The position numbers were made by a program, and so were the translations under genes. This document shows, in pieces, positions 1 through 7,360 of a stretch of DNA of 7,360 bases. Numbering within the stretch: the first letter of the stretch is position 1; each line of letters begins with the position of its first letter. Below the pieces are notes generated by a model. The model had not been told where the DNA came from and ran no database searches. It saw nothing but the letters and a program-made list of their open reading frames with translations. Source of the DNA: Acidobacteriota bacterium (GTDB lineage Bacteria > Acidobacteriota > Blastocatellia > Pyrinomonadales > Pyrinomonadaceae); contig JAKOSS010000121.1 in assembly GCA_029777145.1 (NCBI GenBank), positions 1 through 7,360 on the forward strand, in the 5' to 3' direction.

Positions 1-1488
1 GATCAGCTTCTCGGAATTGGCGTAGAATCCTTCGACACCGAGCTTGCGGAAGATCTCGCTCGCCGAGATCAGATGTTTCAGAGCCGTCGCCGGATCGGTT
101 TCCGAAAGCGTTCGCCCGAGCAGAAATCGGGTCAGCGCGATGTGATAAAGATCCTCGGCTGTTTCAAAGATCGTCAGCGCGCGGTTGAAATGATACGCGG
201 CGGTTTGTTCGTCTCCGTCTTCAAGCGCGGCAAGTCCGCGAATACGCTGGATCGTGCCGAGGACGAAGAAGTCGCTCGACGGCTCCGACTCTTCGATCGA
301 CTTAAGTTCTTCCTCGCAAACCTCGAGATCGCCGAGTTCAAGAGGCGCTTCGGCAAGAACGAGCCGAACCATGTAAAGGATGTGGTTTTCCCCGACGATG
401 CGGCACAATTCGATCGCCCTTTCAGTCACTTCGATCGCCTTGTCGGGCTGGTTCGCGGCGAGATAGCAACGACCGAGATTGCGAAGAGACTGGATTGCGT
501 ACCATTCGCGTTTGCGTTCGATCGCAAAGTCGATGCTGCGTTCGAACATGTCGCACGCCTCTTCGAGCTTTCCGCGCAGCATTTGCAGTTCGCCGAGCGA
601 GTCGAGGACGCCCGCGACGTGTGCATGATTCGCCTCCATCGCGATCTCAAGCGCGACCTTGAGATTCTGTTCGGCCCGCGACCAGTCGCCGATCAGCATG
701 AGGTTCATGCCGAGATTGTTGTACGCGATCACCGAGTTCAGACGGTGATCGGTCTGGTCGAAGAACTTGATCGATTTTTCGAGGCAAGCGATACCGTCCT
801 GCGGGCGCCTTAGCAGCCAGTAAACGCCGGAAAGATCGGAGTAAATCCGTCCGAGCAGGAACGGTGCCGAACGGTCGCCGATGATCTTGATCGCAAACTC
901 GTAATTCTCGAGCGAGCGCTCGATGTTGCCTTCCTGATACGACGCCGTTGCGATCAGCTGGTACGATTCGGCCATCCCGTACCAGTCGCCGTTTTCGCGG
1001 AAATTATTGAGCGCCTCGGTCGCATATCCGGCGGATATCGAATGCTGGTTAAGTTTTCGGTAAACGCGCGACAACGCGTTGTAGATCACGCCGTAAACGC
1101 TCTTGAGTTCGGCGAACTGAGCTTTCTGCAGGGTTTCCTTGAGCAGGGTCGCGGCTTTCGGATAGTCGGAAGTATTGCTGTATCCGATCGCGAGTTGGGT
1201 GACGACACGAAGTTGGGTTTCGAGCTGGAGTTTTTGAAGTATCTCCTCGCGCTCGTAATCGCGGATGGCGTCGAGAGCTTCGTTGTAGCGTCCGAGCGTT
1301 TCGAGCGTGAACGATAGGAGCCGGCGAAGATTCGCGATGTCGTCCGGCGCGTGATGATAGTTCTCGAGCGACTCGACGAGCAGTTGCTCAGCCTGAGCCG
1401 AGAACCCAGCGGCAAGCTTTTCTTCAACAGCGCGACCGACTTCTGCGGACTGCTGTCGCGAGATCGACTTTAACTTTGGCGCCTTCAT
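1..1488 (-). CDS. Tetratricopeptide-repeat protein, N-terminal 496 residues (C-terminus beyond the window)
   Basis: An uninterrupted minus-strand frame runs from ATG at 1488-1486 off the left edge, giving 496 codons without a stop. The first in-frame stop upstream of the ATG is at 1545-1543. The only other start-like codon in between is TTG at 1509, and no strong ribosome binding site is visible. The protein is nearly all helical repeats of about 35-40 residues in the TPR pattern. Clear units include residues 56-80 (LGRYNEALDA), 174-203 (QEGNIERSLENYEFAI), 254-284 (YNNLGMNLMLIGDWSRAEQN), 294-323 (LGELQMLRGKLEEACDMF) and 334-363 (NLGRCYLAANQPDKAIEV). I count about ten or eleven units. No signal peptide or membrane segment is seen, so it is probably cytoplasmic. 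TPR arrays bind proteins or peptides. In several bacterial families such an array precedes a GAF, AAA+ sigma-54-activator, cyclase or HTH output domain, and the missing part here may carry one. That is inference; the specific function is unknown. Confidence 0.85.
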   Translation of the reverse strand, partial: MKAPKLKSISRQQSAEVGRAVEEKLAAGFSAQAEQLLVESLENYHHAPDDIANLRRLLSFTLETLGRYNEALDAIRDYEREEILQKLQLETQLRVVTQLAIGYSNTSDYPKAATLLKETLQKAQFAELKSVYGVIYNALSRVYRKLNQHSISAGYATEALNNFRENGDWYGMAESYQLIATASYQEGNIERSLENYEFAIKIIGDRSAPFLLGRIYSDLSGVYWLLRRPQDGIACLEKSIKFFDQTDHRLNSVIAYNNLGMNLMLIGDWSRAEQNLKVALEIAMEANHAHVAGVLDSLGELQMLRGKLEEACDMFERSIDFAIERKREWYAIQSLRNLGRCYLAANQPDKAIEVTERAIELCRIVGENHILYMVRLVLAEAPLELGDLEVCEEELKSIEESEPSSDFFVLGTIQRIRGLAALEDGDEQTAAYHFNRALTIFETAEDLYHIALTRFLLGRTLSETDPATALKHLISASEIFRKLGVEGFYANSEKLI

Positions 1489-1757
1489 TCTGACCGATGG
1501 TCCCGTCAAATTCCGCCTCGCGCTCGACGCGGAAAGACTAAGTTATCCAACAAATTACGCGGTTTCGTTCAAAAAATGGCTAATCGACACCGGATTTCAG
1601 TGAACGGCGCTGTTGGGGGATTTTTCTACTGACCGTAGCGAAGTAATACCCGTCGAATTTATCAAAGTTTTCAGGACGCGTCCAGAAGATTCTGTCGCCG
1701 GCGTGCCAATGGAAAAACTAGACTCGATGCTGAAAATCTGACAAACTTCGGGAAAGT
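1489..1757. promoter_or_regulatory. Divergent intergenic control region
   Basis: These 269 bases lie between two head-to-head genes, so both promoters should be here. I found no convincing sigma-70 or sigma-54 promoter on either strand. Structured elements are a GACC-GAT-GGTC inverted repeat at 1492-1502, just upstream of the minus-strand start, a CGCG-CTCGA-CGCG inverted repeat at 1519-1531, a perfect 10-base palindrome at 1674-1683 and CGCCGGCG at 1696-1703. The last two are GC-rich and could be chance. The stretch at about 1541-1580 is more AT-rich than its surroundings. No coding sequence is supported here. Confidence 0.55.
1674..1683. promoter_or_regulatory. Perfect 10-base palindrome, possible operator
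   Basis: GGACGCGTCC reads identically on both strands, and the flanking bases do not extend the symmetry. It lies about 75 bases before the glucosidase start, a reasonable position for a dimeric regulator site. A single occurrence of this length can also arise by chance. Confidence 0.2.
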
Positions 1758-4436
1758 ATGACAGACGAAAACGCTGAACTCATCCGTCTCGAACTGACGA
1801 ATGCGCGGGAGCGGGATTGGAAGCGTTGGGGGCCGTACCTTTCGGAGCGGGCCTGGGGAACGGTGCGCGAAGATTATTCGCCGGACGGCTCGGCCTGGGA
1901 TTACTTTCCGTTCGATCACGCGCATTTGCGTGCCTTCCGGTGGAATGAGGACGGACTCGCCGGCATCTGCGACCGGCGTCAGCACCTGTGCTTCGCGGTC
2001 GCGCTCTGGAACGGACAGGATCCGATCCTGAAGGAACGGCTATTCGGTCTCACCGGCCCCGAAGGCAATCACGGCGAGGACGTGAAAGAGTGCTACTACT
2101 ATCTGGACAGCACGCCGACACACTCGTACATGAAGTTTCTGTACAAGTATCCGCACGCGGCGTTTCCGTATGCACAGTTGCGCAACGAGAACCGGCGGCG
2201 AGATAAGACCGATCCCGAGTACGAACTGATCGATACCGGAGTTTTTGACGAGGACCGGTACTTTGACGTATTTGTCGAATACGCGAAGGCCGATTGCGAC
2301 GACATCGTCATCCGTATCACGGCGGTGAACCGCGGTCCGGAACCGGCGACGATCCATCTTCTTCCGACTTTGTGGTTCCGCAATCGATGGTCCTGGTTCG
2401 ATCATCCGCCGAAACCGACACTTTCCGACCTCGGTGAAACAGCCGATTCGATGTCCGGCATCGAAGCGAAATGTGAAAAGACCGGCGGTTTTGCACTTTT
2501 GTGCGAAGACGCGCCGCAATTCCTTTACACCGAGAACAACACGAACTTTGCCGCACTCTACGGTGGCCGGAATCCCGAGACTTTCGCCAAGGACGGGATC
2601 GGGCGTTTTTTGATCGCCGGAGACGAGAGCGCAATTAATCCGAACCGGACCGGAACGAAGGCGGCTGCGCATTACACATTCGAGATCGATGGCGGCGCGT
2701 CGGAGTCGATCTGGCTGAGGCTCACGTCGGACGAGCAACGACGCGGTTACGCCGACCGCGGTGAGTTTGCGTCGGAATGTGCGGAGGTCGTGTCGGCGAG
2801 GATCGAGGAAGCAGACGAGTTTTATGCCGATGTGATCCCTTCGAACCTGAGCGACGACGAGCGGCTCGTGATGAGGCAGTCGCTGGCCGGGATGCTCTGG
2901 TCGAAGCAGTTCTACCACTACGTCGTCAAAGAATGGCTCGACGGTGATCCGGCTTATCCCAAGCCGCCCAGGTCCCGGCTCAAGGGCCGAAATTCCGACT
3001 GGACCCACGTTTACAACGAGGACATCATCTCGATGCCCGACAAGTGGGAGTATCCGTGGTACGCCGCATGGGACCTGGCGTTTCACACGATCCCGCTCGC
3101 ACTCGTCGATCCCGGCTTCGCCAAGCGACAACTCGTGCTTCTTTTGCGTGAGTGGTACATGCACCCGAACGGCCAGATTCCGGCATACGAATGGGCGTTC
3201 GGCGATGTCAATCCGCCGGTTCACGCGTGGGCGGCGCTCCGTGTTTATCAGATCGAAGCAAGACATCGCGGACACGCCGACCGGGCGTTCCTCGAGCGGA
3301 TCTTTCACAAGCTTCTCCTGAATTTCACGTGGTGGGTCAACCGCAAGGACGAAGAGGGCAACAACGTTTTCGAGGGCGGATTTCTCGGTCTCGACAACAT
3401 CGGCGTCTTCGATCGCAGCAAGCCGTTGCCGACCGGCGGTCACATCGAGCAGTCTGACGGCACGAGCTGGATGGCGATGTTTTGCCTCAACATGATGGCG
3501 ATCGCGCTCGAACTGGCGCGCGACGATCGCGTCTATGAGGACGTGGCGACCAAGTTTTTCGAGCATTTCGTTTATATTTCGGACGCGATGAACAACCTCG
3601 GTGAGGAGAACACCGAGCTTTGGGACGAACGCGACGGGTTCTATTACGACGTGCTCCACCAACCGAACGGCAAAGATATTCCCTTGCGGCTGCGTTCGAT
3701 GGTCGGACTCATCCCGCTTTTCGCGGTCGAGACGGTCGAGGCCGACGTTCTCGACGGTCTTCCCGATTTCAAGCGCCGTACGGAGTGGTTTCTCAAGAAC
3801 CGCCCGGACCTCACCGATCAGATCGCGTGCATGTCGGGGCCGGGACAAGGTTCGCGATTCTTGTTGGCACTCGTCAACCCCGATCGCCTTCGACGGGTTC
3901 TTCGCGTGATGCTTTCCGAAAATGAGTTCCTGTCTGATTTCGGCATCCGCGGGCTCTCTCGCGTCCATCGCAACAATCCATATTCGCTCGAGGCTGGCGG
4001 AAACAAATATCGGGTCGATTACGAACCCGCCGAATCGCGGACCGGAATGTTCGGCGGCAATTCGAACTGGCGCGGACCGATCTGGATGCCGGTCAATTAC
4101 TTGCTGATCGAGGCGTTGCAGAAGTTCGACTATTACTTCGGCGCGGATTTCAAGGTCGAATTTCCGACCGGCTCCGCACAAAAGCTGACGTTGTGGGAGG
4201 TCGCGCAGGAACTCGAGCAGCGTCTCGCGGCGATCTTCCTCCGAGACGAAGAGGGATTCCGTCCTGTCTTCGGGAACTACGAGAAGTTCCAAACCGACGA
4301 ACATTTTCGAGACTATCCATTGTTCTTCGAGTATTTTCACGGCGATCACGGCTCGGGTCTCGGAGCGAACCATCAGACCGGTTGGACGGGACTGATCGCG
4401 AAGATCCTGCGCCAGATCGGCGATTATCGAGAATAG
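1758..4436 (+). CDS. Glycoside hydrolase family 63 glucosidase (MGH1-like), cytoplasmic
   Basis: The 892-residue protein matches the large bacterial GH63 enzymes often annotated simply as glucosidase. GH63 enzymes are inverting hydrolases that release glucose or mannose from alpha-glycosides. The N-terminal third, with [20 protein letters not shown] from residue 33 and [20 protein letters not shown] around residue 97, should form the beta-sandwich domain. Residues from about 370 to the end should form the (alpha/alpha)6 barrel, including [14 protein letters not shown] (W438, D439), [15 protein letters not shown] near 774, and [21 protein letters not shown] (E858). By analogy with the acid/base pair of E. 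coli YgjK (Asp501/Glu727), D439 and E858 are my candidates for catalytic acid and base, not aligned. The start is firm: an in-frame TGA lies at 1731, with a short GGGA-type Shine-Dalgarno at 1750-1753. There is no signal peptide, so the substrate is intracellular. The natural substrate is unknown; glucosylglycerate, mannosylglycerate and oligosaccharides are options. Confidence 0.93.
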   Translation: MTDENAELIRLELTNARERDWKRWGPYLSERAWGTVREDYSPDGSAWDYFPFDHAHLRAFRWNEDGLAGICDRRQHLCFAVALWNGQDPILKERLFGLTGPEGNHGEDVKECYYYLDSTPTHSYMKFLYKYPHAAFPYAQLRNENRRRDKTDPEYELIDTGVFDEDRYFDVFVEYAKADCDDIVIRITAVNRGPEPATIHLLPTLWFRNRWSWFDHPPKPTLSDLGETADSMSGIEAKCEKTGGFALLCEDAPQFLYTENNTNFAALYGGRNPETFAKDGIGRFLIAGDESAINPNRTGTKAAAHYTFEIDGGASESIWLRLTSDEQRRGYADRGEFASECAEVVSARIEEADEFYADVIPSNLSDDERLVMRQSLAGMLWSKQFYHYVVKEWLDGDPAYPKPPRSRLKGRNSDWTHVYNEDIISMPDKWEYPWYAAWDLAFHTIPLALVDPGFAKRQLVLLLREWYMHPNGQIPAYEWAFGDVNPPVHAWAALRVYQIEARHRGHADRAFLERIFHKLLLNFTWWVNRKDEEGNNVFEGGFLGLDNIGVFDRSKPLPTGGHIEQSDGTSWMAMFCLNMMAIALELARDDRVYEDVATKFFEHFVYISDAMNNLGEENTELWDERDGFYYDVLHQPNGKDIPLRLRSMVGLIPLFAVETVEADVLDGLPDFKRRTEWFLKNRPDLTDQIACMSGPGQGSRFLLALVNPDRLRRVLRVMLSENEFLSDFGIRGLSRVHRNNPYSLEAGGNKYRVDYEPAESRTGMFGGNSNWRGPIWMPVNYLLIEALQKFDYYFGADFKVEFPTGSAQKLTLWEVAQELEQRLAAIFLRDEEGFRPVFGNYEKFQTDEHFRDYPLFFEYFHGDHGSGLGANHQTGWTGLIAKILRQIGDYRE

Positions 4437-4438
4437 AC

Positions 4439-4458
4439 ACAAGGACTTGTTTTGATTT
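4439..4458 (+). promoter_or_regulatory. Short intergenic gap with ribosome binding site in a small inverted repeat
   Basis: Only 22 bases separate the glucosidase stop (4434-4436) from the next ATG (4459), with no room for a full promoter, so read-through transcription is likely. AAGGA at 4441-4445 is the best Shine-Dalgarno match, but its spacing of 13 bases to the ATG is long. It lies within ACAAG-GA-CTTGT (4439-4450) followed by TTTTGATTT. The stem is too short and weak to call a terminator. Confidence 0.35.
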
Positions 4459-6084
4459 ATGAGTGTTGAAGGTCAGGATTTTGAGAAGAAACAACTGGAT
4501 TTGCTCAATCGGCCCCGTGATTTGGCAAAGACATGTGTCGCATTTGCGAACGCCCACGGCGGATTGGTTCATGTCGGAATCGCTGACGGCTCAAATGAAG
4601 CGCCACCGGACCAGAAGATTTCCGAATCACAGGTTTCGAGAATTCGAAAGCAGATCGCAGAATCTACGATTAATGTTATCGCCGATTTTCGAATCAAAGC
4701 CTCAAAGAGTGGCGGCGAGTTTTTGGAGATTCAAGTTTTACCATCAAAATCGGTTTCATCAACATCGGATGGACGATACTACCTTCGTGTTTCGGACGAA
4801 TCAAAACCCCTGATGCCCGATGAACTTTCCCGGTTGGTTGGCGAGAAATCGTCAGGGTTTTGGGAGGATTCGACGAGCTTGCGTTTGCCTAGTGATCGTT
4901 ACGATCAAACAAAGCTTCGGAAATTCCTTTCGGATATTAAAAGCTCAGATCGAGTTTCAGATTTTGTTAAGGAGAAATCCGACATTGAGATTCTTGAACA
5001 TTATCGTTTTGTTCGAAACGGGTTTCTGACGAATCTCGGGGTTCTATGGATCGGTACGACGGCAGATCGGGGATCGTTGCAGTTTGCGCCCGTGATTCAA
5101 TTCATAAAGCGAGATGAGTTTGATGAGAAAGTGAACAAACTCGTTTGGGACGACTTCTCCCTCTCTCCCAAAGAGCTTCTCGAATCCGTTTTGAGCGATA
5201 TACCGGACTGGCAAGAGTTCTATGAAGTATCTGACGGAATGTATCGGCAGTCGATACCGAGTTATGATGAACGGATCGTGCGTGAACTTGTTGTGAATGC
5301 ACTCGTTCATCGTCCTTATACGCAACGTGGCGACATATTTGTTGATCTGTTTCACGACCGTCTTGAGATTCATAACCCGGGTCTTCTTCCGCTTGGTGTA
5401 ACGCCCGAAAACATTCTGCACAAATCCGTAAAACGAAATGAACACTTGGCAAGGGTTTTTTATGATCTCAAGCTGATGGAACGTGAAGGAAGTGGCTTTG
5501 ATCTAATTTATGACATTTTGCTTTCTTCCGGTCGTCCACTTCCTGTGGTTCGTGAAGGTGACGATCGGGTCGTGGTTTCCGTCTTCAAACGAATCGCCAA
5601 TCAATCCATATTGGAGTTTGTTAGGAAGGCAGACGAGTCATTCCATCTACGGCAAAAGGAGCGTATTACGCTGGGAATTGTTGCGCAAAGTGAGTCTATT
5701 TCGGCGATTGAATTGATTAAGCAACTGGAATTGAAAGGCAGTTCTGAACTTAGTGATTGGATCGGAAAGTTGATTGATCGGGGTTTAGTCAAAACTCGCG
5801 GAAGAACAAAAGGGACAGAGTATTTTGTGGATTCGTCAATACTTCGACGGCTGGACTTCAAAGGAACGACATCATTACGAGGCATCGAAAGACATCGACT
5901 GCGCGAGCTGATTCTTCGTGATCTCGAAATCTATGAAAGTGCTGGAATTGGAGAAATCCATCAACGCATTGGCCCTGAAATCCGGCGCCGGTCGTTGCAC
6001 TCCGAGTTAATGAAACTTGTTGAGAGTGGTCAGGTTTATGCAGTTGGTGAAAGGAAGTATCGCAAGTATGTACGAAAAGGGTGA
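4459..6084 (+). CDS. AlbA_2 (Schlafen-type) domain / GHKL-type ATPase / winged-helix protein, putative nucleic-acid-binding regulator
   Basis: The 541-residue protein has the order seen in COG2865-type proteins, often labelled putative transcriptional regulator or RecG-related. Residues 8-130 form the AlbA_2/Schlafen-like domain, with FEKK at 8-11 and CVAFANAHGGLVHVGIADG at 26-44, and should bind nucleic acid. Residues 265-375 resemble a GHKL-type ATPase: the N-box-like RELVVNALVHR (E276, N280), LEIHNPGLLP at 302-311, and the RNEHLARVF...MEREGSGFDLI segment at 326-350. Residues 400-465 and 475-541 look like two winged-helix units, the second ending in a basic tail. The start is forced by an in-frame TGA at 4453-4455, and the stop is TGA followed directly by TAA. 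Codons are much AT-richer than in both neighbours, which suggests lateral transfer. Family members occur in accessory and defence-related regions, but most are uncharacterised. The domain call is strong; the cellular role is unknown. Confidence 0.88.
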   Translation: MSVEGQDFEKKQLDLLNRPRDLAKTCVAFANAHGGLVHVGIADGSNEAPPDQKISESQVSRIRKQIAESTINVIADFRIKASKSGGEFLEIQVLPSKSVSSTSDGRYYLRVSDESKPLMPDELSRLVGEKSSGFWEDSTSLRLPSDRYDQTKLRKFLSDIKSSDRVSDFVKEKSDIEILEHYRFVRNGFLTNLGVLWIGTTADRGSLQFAPVIQFIKRDEFDEKVNKLVWDDFSLSPKELLESVLSDIPDWQEFYEVSDGMYRQSIPSYDERIVRELVVNALVHRPYTQRGDIFVDLFHDRLEIHNPGLLPLGVTPENILHKSVKRNEHLARVFYDLKLMEREGSGFDLIYDILLSSGRPLPVVREGDDRVVVSVFKRIANQSILEFVRKADESFHLRQKERITLGIVAQSESISAIELIKQLELKGSSELSDWIGKLIDRGLVKTRGRTKGTEYFVDSSILRRLDFKGTTSLRGIERHRLRELILRDLEIYESAGIGEIHQRIGPEIRRRSLHSELMKLVESGQVYAVGERKYRKYVRKG

Positions 6085-6254
6085 TAAGAAAAGACAAAAT
6101 TGTAAATAAAAACGCCTGATTTTCGACTGAAACTATAGAAAATAACTGTTAATAATAACTTAGCTTTTTACAGAAATTCGTCATAAAAAAGATAAGTTGA
6201 GCGAGTTATGTAAATAGATGGTGTAGAAAGCTAATTGGACATCGAGCAATTCTT
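6085..6254. promoter_or_regulatory. AT-rich intergenic region upstream of the glucose dehydrogenase
   Basis: This 170-base spacer is the most AT-rich part of the window. It holds a direct repeat AATAACT at 6141-6147 and 6154-6160 (13-base period), with an overlapping imperfect inverted repeat GTTA-ATAA-TAAC at 6148-6159. It also holds A and T tracts at 6106-6110, 6165-6169 and 6185-6190. It contains no credible open reading frame and no recognisable intrinsic terminator for the upstream gene. It should carry the promoter for the dehydrogenase. Confidence 0.5.
6167..6196 (+). promoter_or_regulatory. Candidate sigma-70-type promoter for the dehydrogenase
   Basis: TTTACA at 6167-6172 matches 5 of 6 bases of the -35 consensus. 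GATAAG at 6191-6196 matches 4 of 6 of the -10 consensus, with an 18-base spacer. Transcription would start about 50 bases before the ATG at 6255. Such matches are easy to find in AT-rich DNA, so this is only a candidate. Confidence 0.25.
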
Positions 6255-7360
6255 ATGAAAGCAGTTGCGGTTATTCCCAAAAAAGAGAAGAGCGTCCATC
6301 TCGTTGAGATGGACAAGCCCGGGATCGATACGATCAAAGGCGGACGCGGCGTTTTGGTCGAGGTTTTGCGAGTCGGCGCGTGCGGTACCGATCGCGAGAT
6401 CAACAACGGCGAATACGGCGTGGCACCGCCGGGCAGCGAATTCCTGGTGCTCGGCCACGAGAACTTCGGACGTGTCGTTGAGGTCGGTGATAAGGTTCGC
6501 GAGGTCGCCGTCGGCGATTTCGTCGTCGCCACGGTCCGTCGTCCGGGACACAGCATCTACGACAAGATCGGAACGCAGGATTTCACGACCGACGAGAAAT
6601 ATTATGAACGCGGAATTTCGCGGATCCACGGTTATATGGCCGAGTATTACGCCGAAAACGCTGACTACCTCGTGAAGATCCCGGAGAAACTAGCGGAGAT
6701 CGCCGTTCTTCTTGAACCGCTCTCGATCATTGAAAAGGGACTCAAACAGGCGTCCGACATTCAGGAGAGGCTCAAGATCTGGCATCCGAAGACGGCGGCG
6801 GTTCTTGGAACCGGCAACGTCGGGTTGCTCACCGTGATGGCATTGCGGATGCGCGGCTACGAGGTCCACGGATTCGGTTGGGAACTTCCGGACGGATACC
6901 TGAACGCCGAATTGTGCACGGCGATCGGCGCGACTTACGATTCGACGCAGAAGACAACCGTCACCGATTCGGTCGAAAAGTACGGTCAATACGACCTCGT
7001 TTTCGAATGCACCGGATACTCGCCGATCATCTTCGACGCGATGCAGTCGCTCAACGAGAACGGGATCCTGATCTTATCGTCGGTGACCGGCGGCGACCGC
7101 AAGACCGACGCCGTCCCGTCGGACAAGATCAATCAGCAGTTCGTCCTCGGCAACCGCGCGATGGTCGGCACGGTCAACGCGAATCGTGAGCATTTCGAGA
7201 TGGGAGTCCGCGACTTTGCGGTCTGCGAGGCGATGTATCCCGGCTGGCTTTCGCGGATCATGACGCACAAGGTCGACGGCCTCGAGAACTTCGCTCATGC
7301 GTTCGACATTCTCGACAACGGCGCCAAATACAAGGCGATCAAGACCTATTTCGAGGTGAA
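6255..7360 (+). CDS. Zinc-dependent glucose 1-dehydrogenase, archaeal-type MDR family (3' end beyond window)
   Basis: The frame is open from ATG at 6255 to the window edge: 368 full codons plus two bases. Characterised relatives are about 355-370 residues, so only a few residues are probably missing. It should oxidise glucose, possibly also other aldoses, to the lactone with NAD(P)+ in the cytoplasm. Family signs are the GACGTDREINNGEYG segment (C43, D46), LVLGHENFG (H68, E69), the diagnostic TVRRPG at 93-98, and HGYMAEYY followed by LLEPLSIIEKG (E154). C43, H68 and E154 match the catalytic-zinc ligands known in the Haloferax enzyme. The Rossmann motif is GTGNVG at 185-190. No Cys is present in the lobe at 93-125, so the structural zinc of the Sulfolobus enzyme is lacking, as in halophile enzymes. 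The loop after beta-2 reads GWELPD (208-213) and not the arginine-rich GRRDRP of NADP-using relatives. No strong Shine-Dalgarno is visible. High GC matches the glucosidase. Confidence 0.92.
   Translation, partial: MKAVAVIPKKEKSVHLVEMDKPGIDTIKGGRGVLVEVLRVGACGTDREINNGEYGVAPPGSEFLVLGHENFGRVVEVGDKVREVAVGDFVVATVRRPGHSIYDKIGTQDFTTDEKYYERGISRIHGYMAEYYAENADYLVKIPEKLAEIAVLLEPLSIIEKGLKQASDIQERLKIWHPKTAAVLGTGNVGLLTVMALRMRGYEVHGFGWELPDGYLNAELCTAIGATYDSTQKTTVTDSVEKYGQYDLVFECTGYSPIIFDAMQSLNENGILILSSVTGGDRKTDAVPSDKINQQFVLGNRAMVGTVNANREHFEMGVRDFAVCEAMYPGWLSRIMTHKVDGLENFAHAFDILDNGAKYKAIKTYFEV

Larger units (their letters stand above)
4437..6254. other. AT-richer segment, probably acquired
   Basis: The ATPase gene and the 170 bases after it differ in composition from the flanking genes. 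Hand counts of single 60-base lines give 15/60 G+C at 6121-6180 and 22/60 at 5461-5520, against 42/60 at 3061-3120 and 34/60 at 3361-3420 in the glucosidase. Some lines inside are near 50-55%, so the shift is moderate. No integrase, transposase, tRNA, terminal inverted repeat or clear target-site duplication marks the edges. The exact boundaries are therefore not defined by sequence features. Confidence 0.5.

Noticed and set aside
73..813. A 246-codon plus-strand open frame at the left end
   Set aside because: It lies opposite the TPR gene in the same codon register and is open for the same codon-usage reason. The minus-strand frame gives clear TPR repeats.
1535..1580. TTGAAC with 17-base spacing to TGGATA on the minus strand as a promoter for the TPR gene
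   Set aside because: The -10 half matches only about half of the consensus, which is too weak in an AT-rich patch.
1693..1710. TGGCAC on the minus strand, resembling the -24 box of a sigma-54 promoter
   Set aside because: The bases 10 positions after the GG are AC, not the required GC, so the -12 element is missing.
2040..4442. An 800-codon open frame on the minus strand, opposite the glucosidase
   Set aside because: It is in exact codon register with the glucosidase, so its stops could only come from the sense codons TTA, CTA and TCA, which this GC-rich gene avoids. Its predicted protein resembles no family I know. It ends at the glucosidase CTA codon at 2040-2042, as this explanation predicts.
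5044..5452. Two overlapping minus-strand frames of 133 and 116 codons inside the ATPase gene
   Set aside because: They lie wholly within a coherent domain-matched gene and show no recognisable domain or ribosome site.
4437..6254. Possible mobile element boundaries around the ATPase gene
   Set aside because: I found no terminal inverted repeats, target duplication, recombinase gene or tRNA end. Only base composition supports acquisition.
6206..6629. Minus-strand frames reaching into the AT-rich spacer before the dehydrogenase
   Set aside because: Most of their length is antisense to the clearly recognised dehydrogenase, and their proteins look low-complexity or unrelated to any family.

Overview
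The window holds four protein-coding genes and no RNA gene, CRISPR array or insertion sequence that I can recognise. Three of the genes (1-1488, 1758-4436, 6255-7360) use GC-rich, C/G-ending codons, roughly 55-60% GC by sampling. The fourth (4459-6084) and the spacer after it are clearly AT-richer. The organism is a bacterium. The long TPR regulator-like protein, the large bacterial GH63 glucosidase and the zinc-type glucose dehydrogenase would fit an Acidobacteriota-type genome (Blastocatellia/Pyrinomonadaceae), but that is an impression from gene content and not proof.

Layout. From the left edge to 1488, on the minus strand, lies the N-terminal 496 residues of a TPR protein whose C-terminus is outside the window. 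A 269-base divergent spacer (1489-1757) separates it from an 892-residue GH63 glycoside hydrolase on the plus strand. Only 22 bases later (4459) begins a 541-residue protein with an N-terminal Schlafen/AlbA_2-type nucleic-acid-binding domain, a GHKL-type ATPase domain and a winged-helix tail. Its base composition differs from both neighbours. A 170-base AT-rich spacer (6085-6254) follows. The last gene, plus strand to the right edge, is an almost complete zinc-dependent glucose 1-dehydrogenase of the archaeal type.

How the genes could work together. The GH63 enzyme lacks a signal peptide and would release a sugar, probably glucose, from an intracellular alpha-glucoside. The dehydrogenase would oxidise glucose to gluconolactone, so the two make a plausible short catabolic pair. 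The AlbA_2/ATPase gene interrupts that pair and looks laterally acquired; such proteins occur widely in accessory and conflict-related regions. The TPR protein, transcribed divergently, could be a regulator or signalling scaffold, but its output domain is not visible.

The best candidate for something unusual is the AlbA_2-GHKL-winged-helix gene and its AT-rich flank. The second is a dehydrogenase whose cofactor pocket and structural-zinc lobe differ from the archaeal prototypes.
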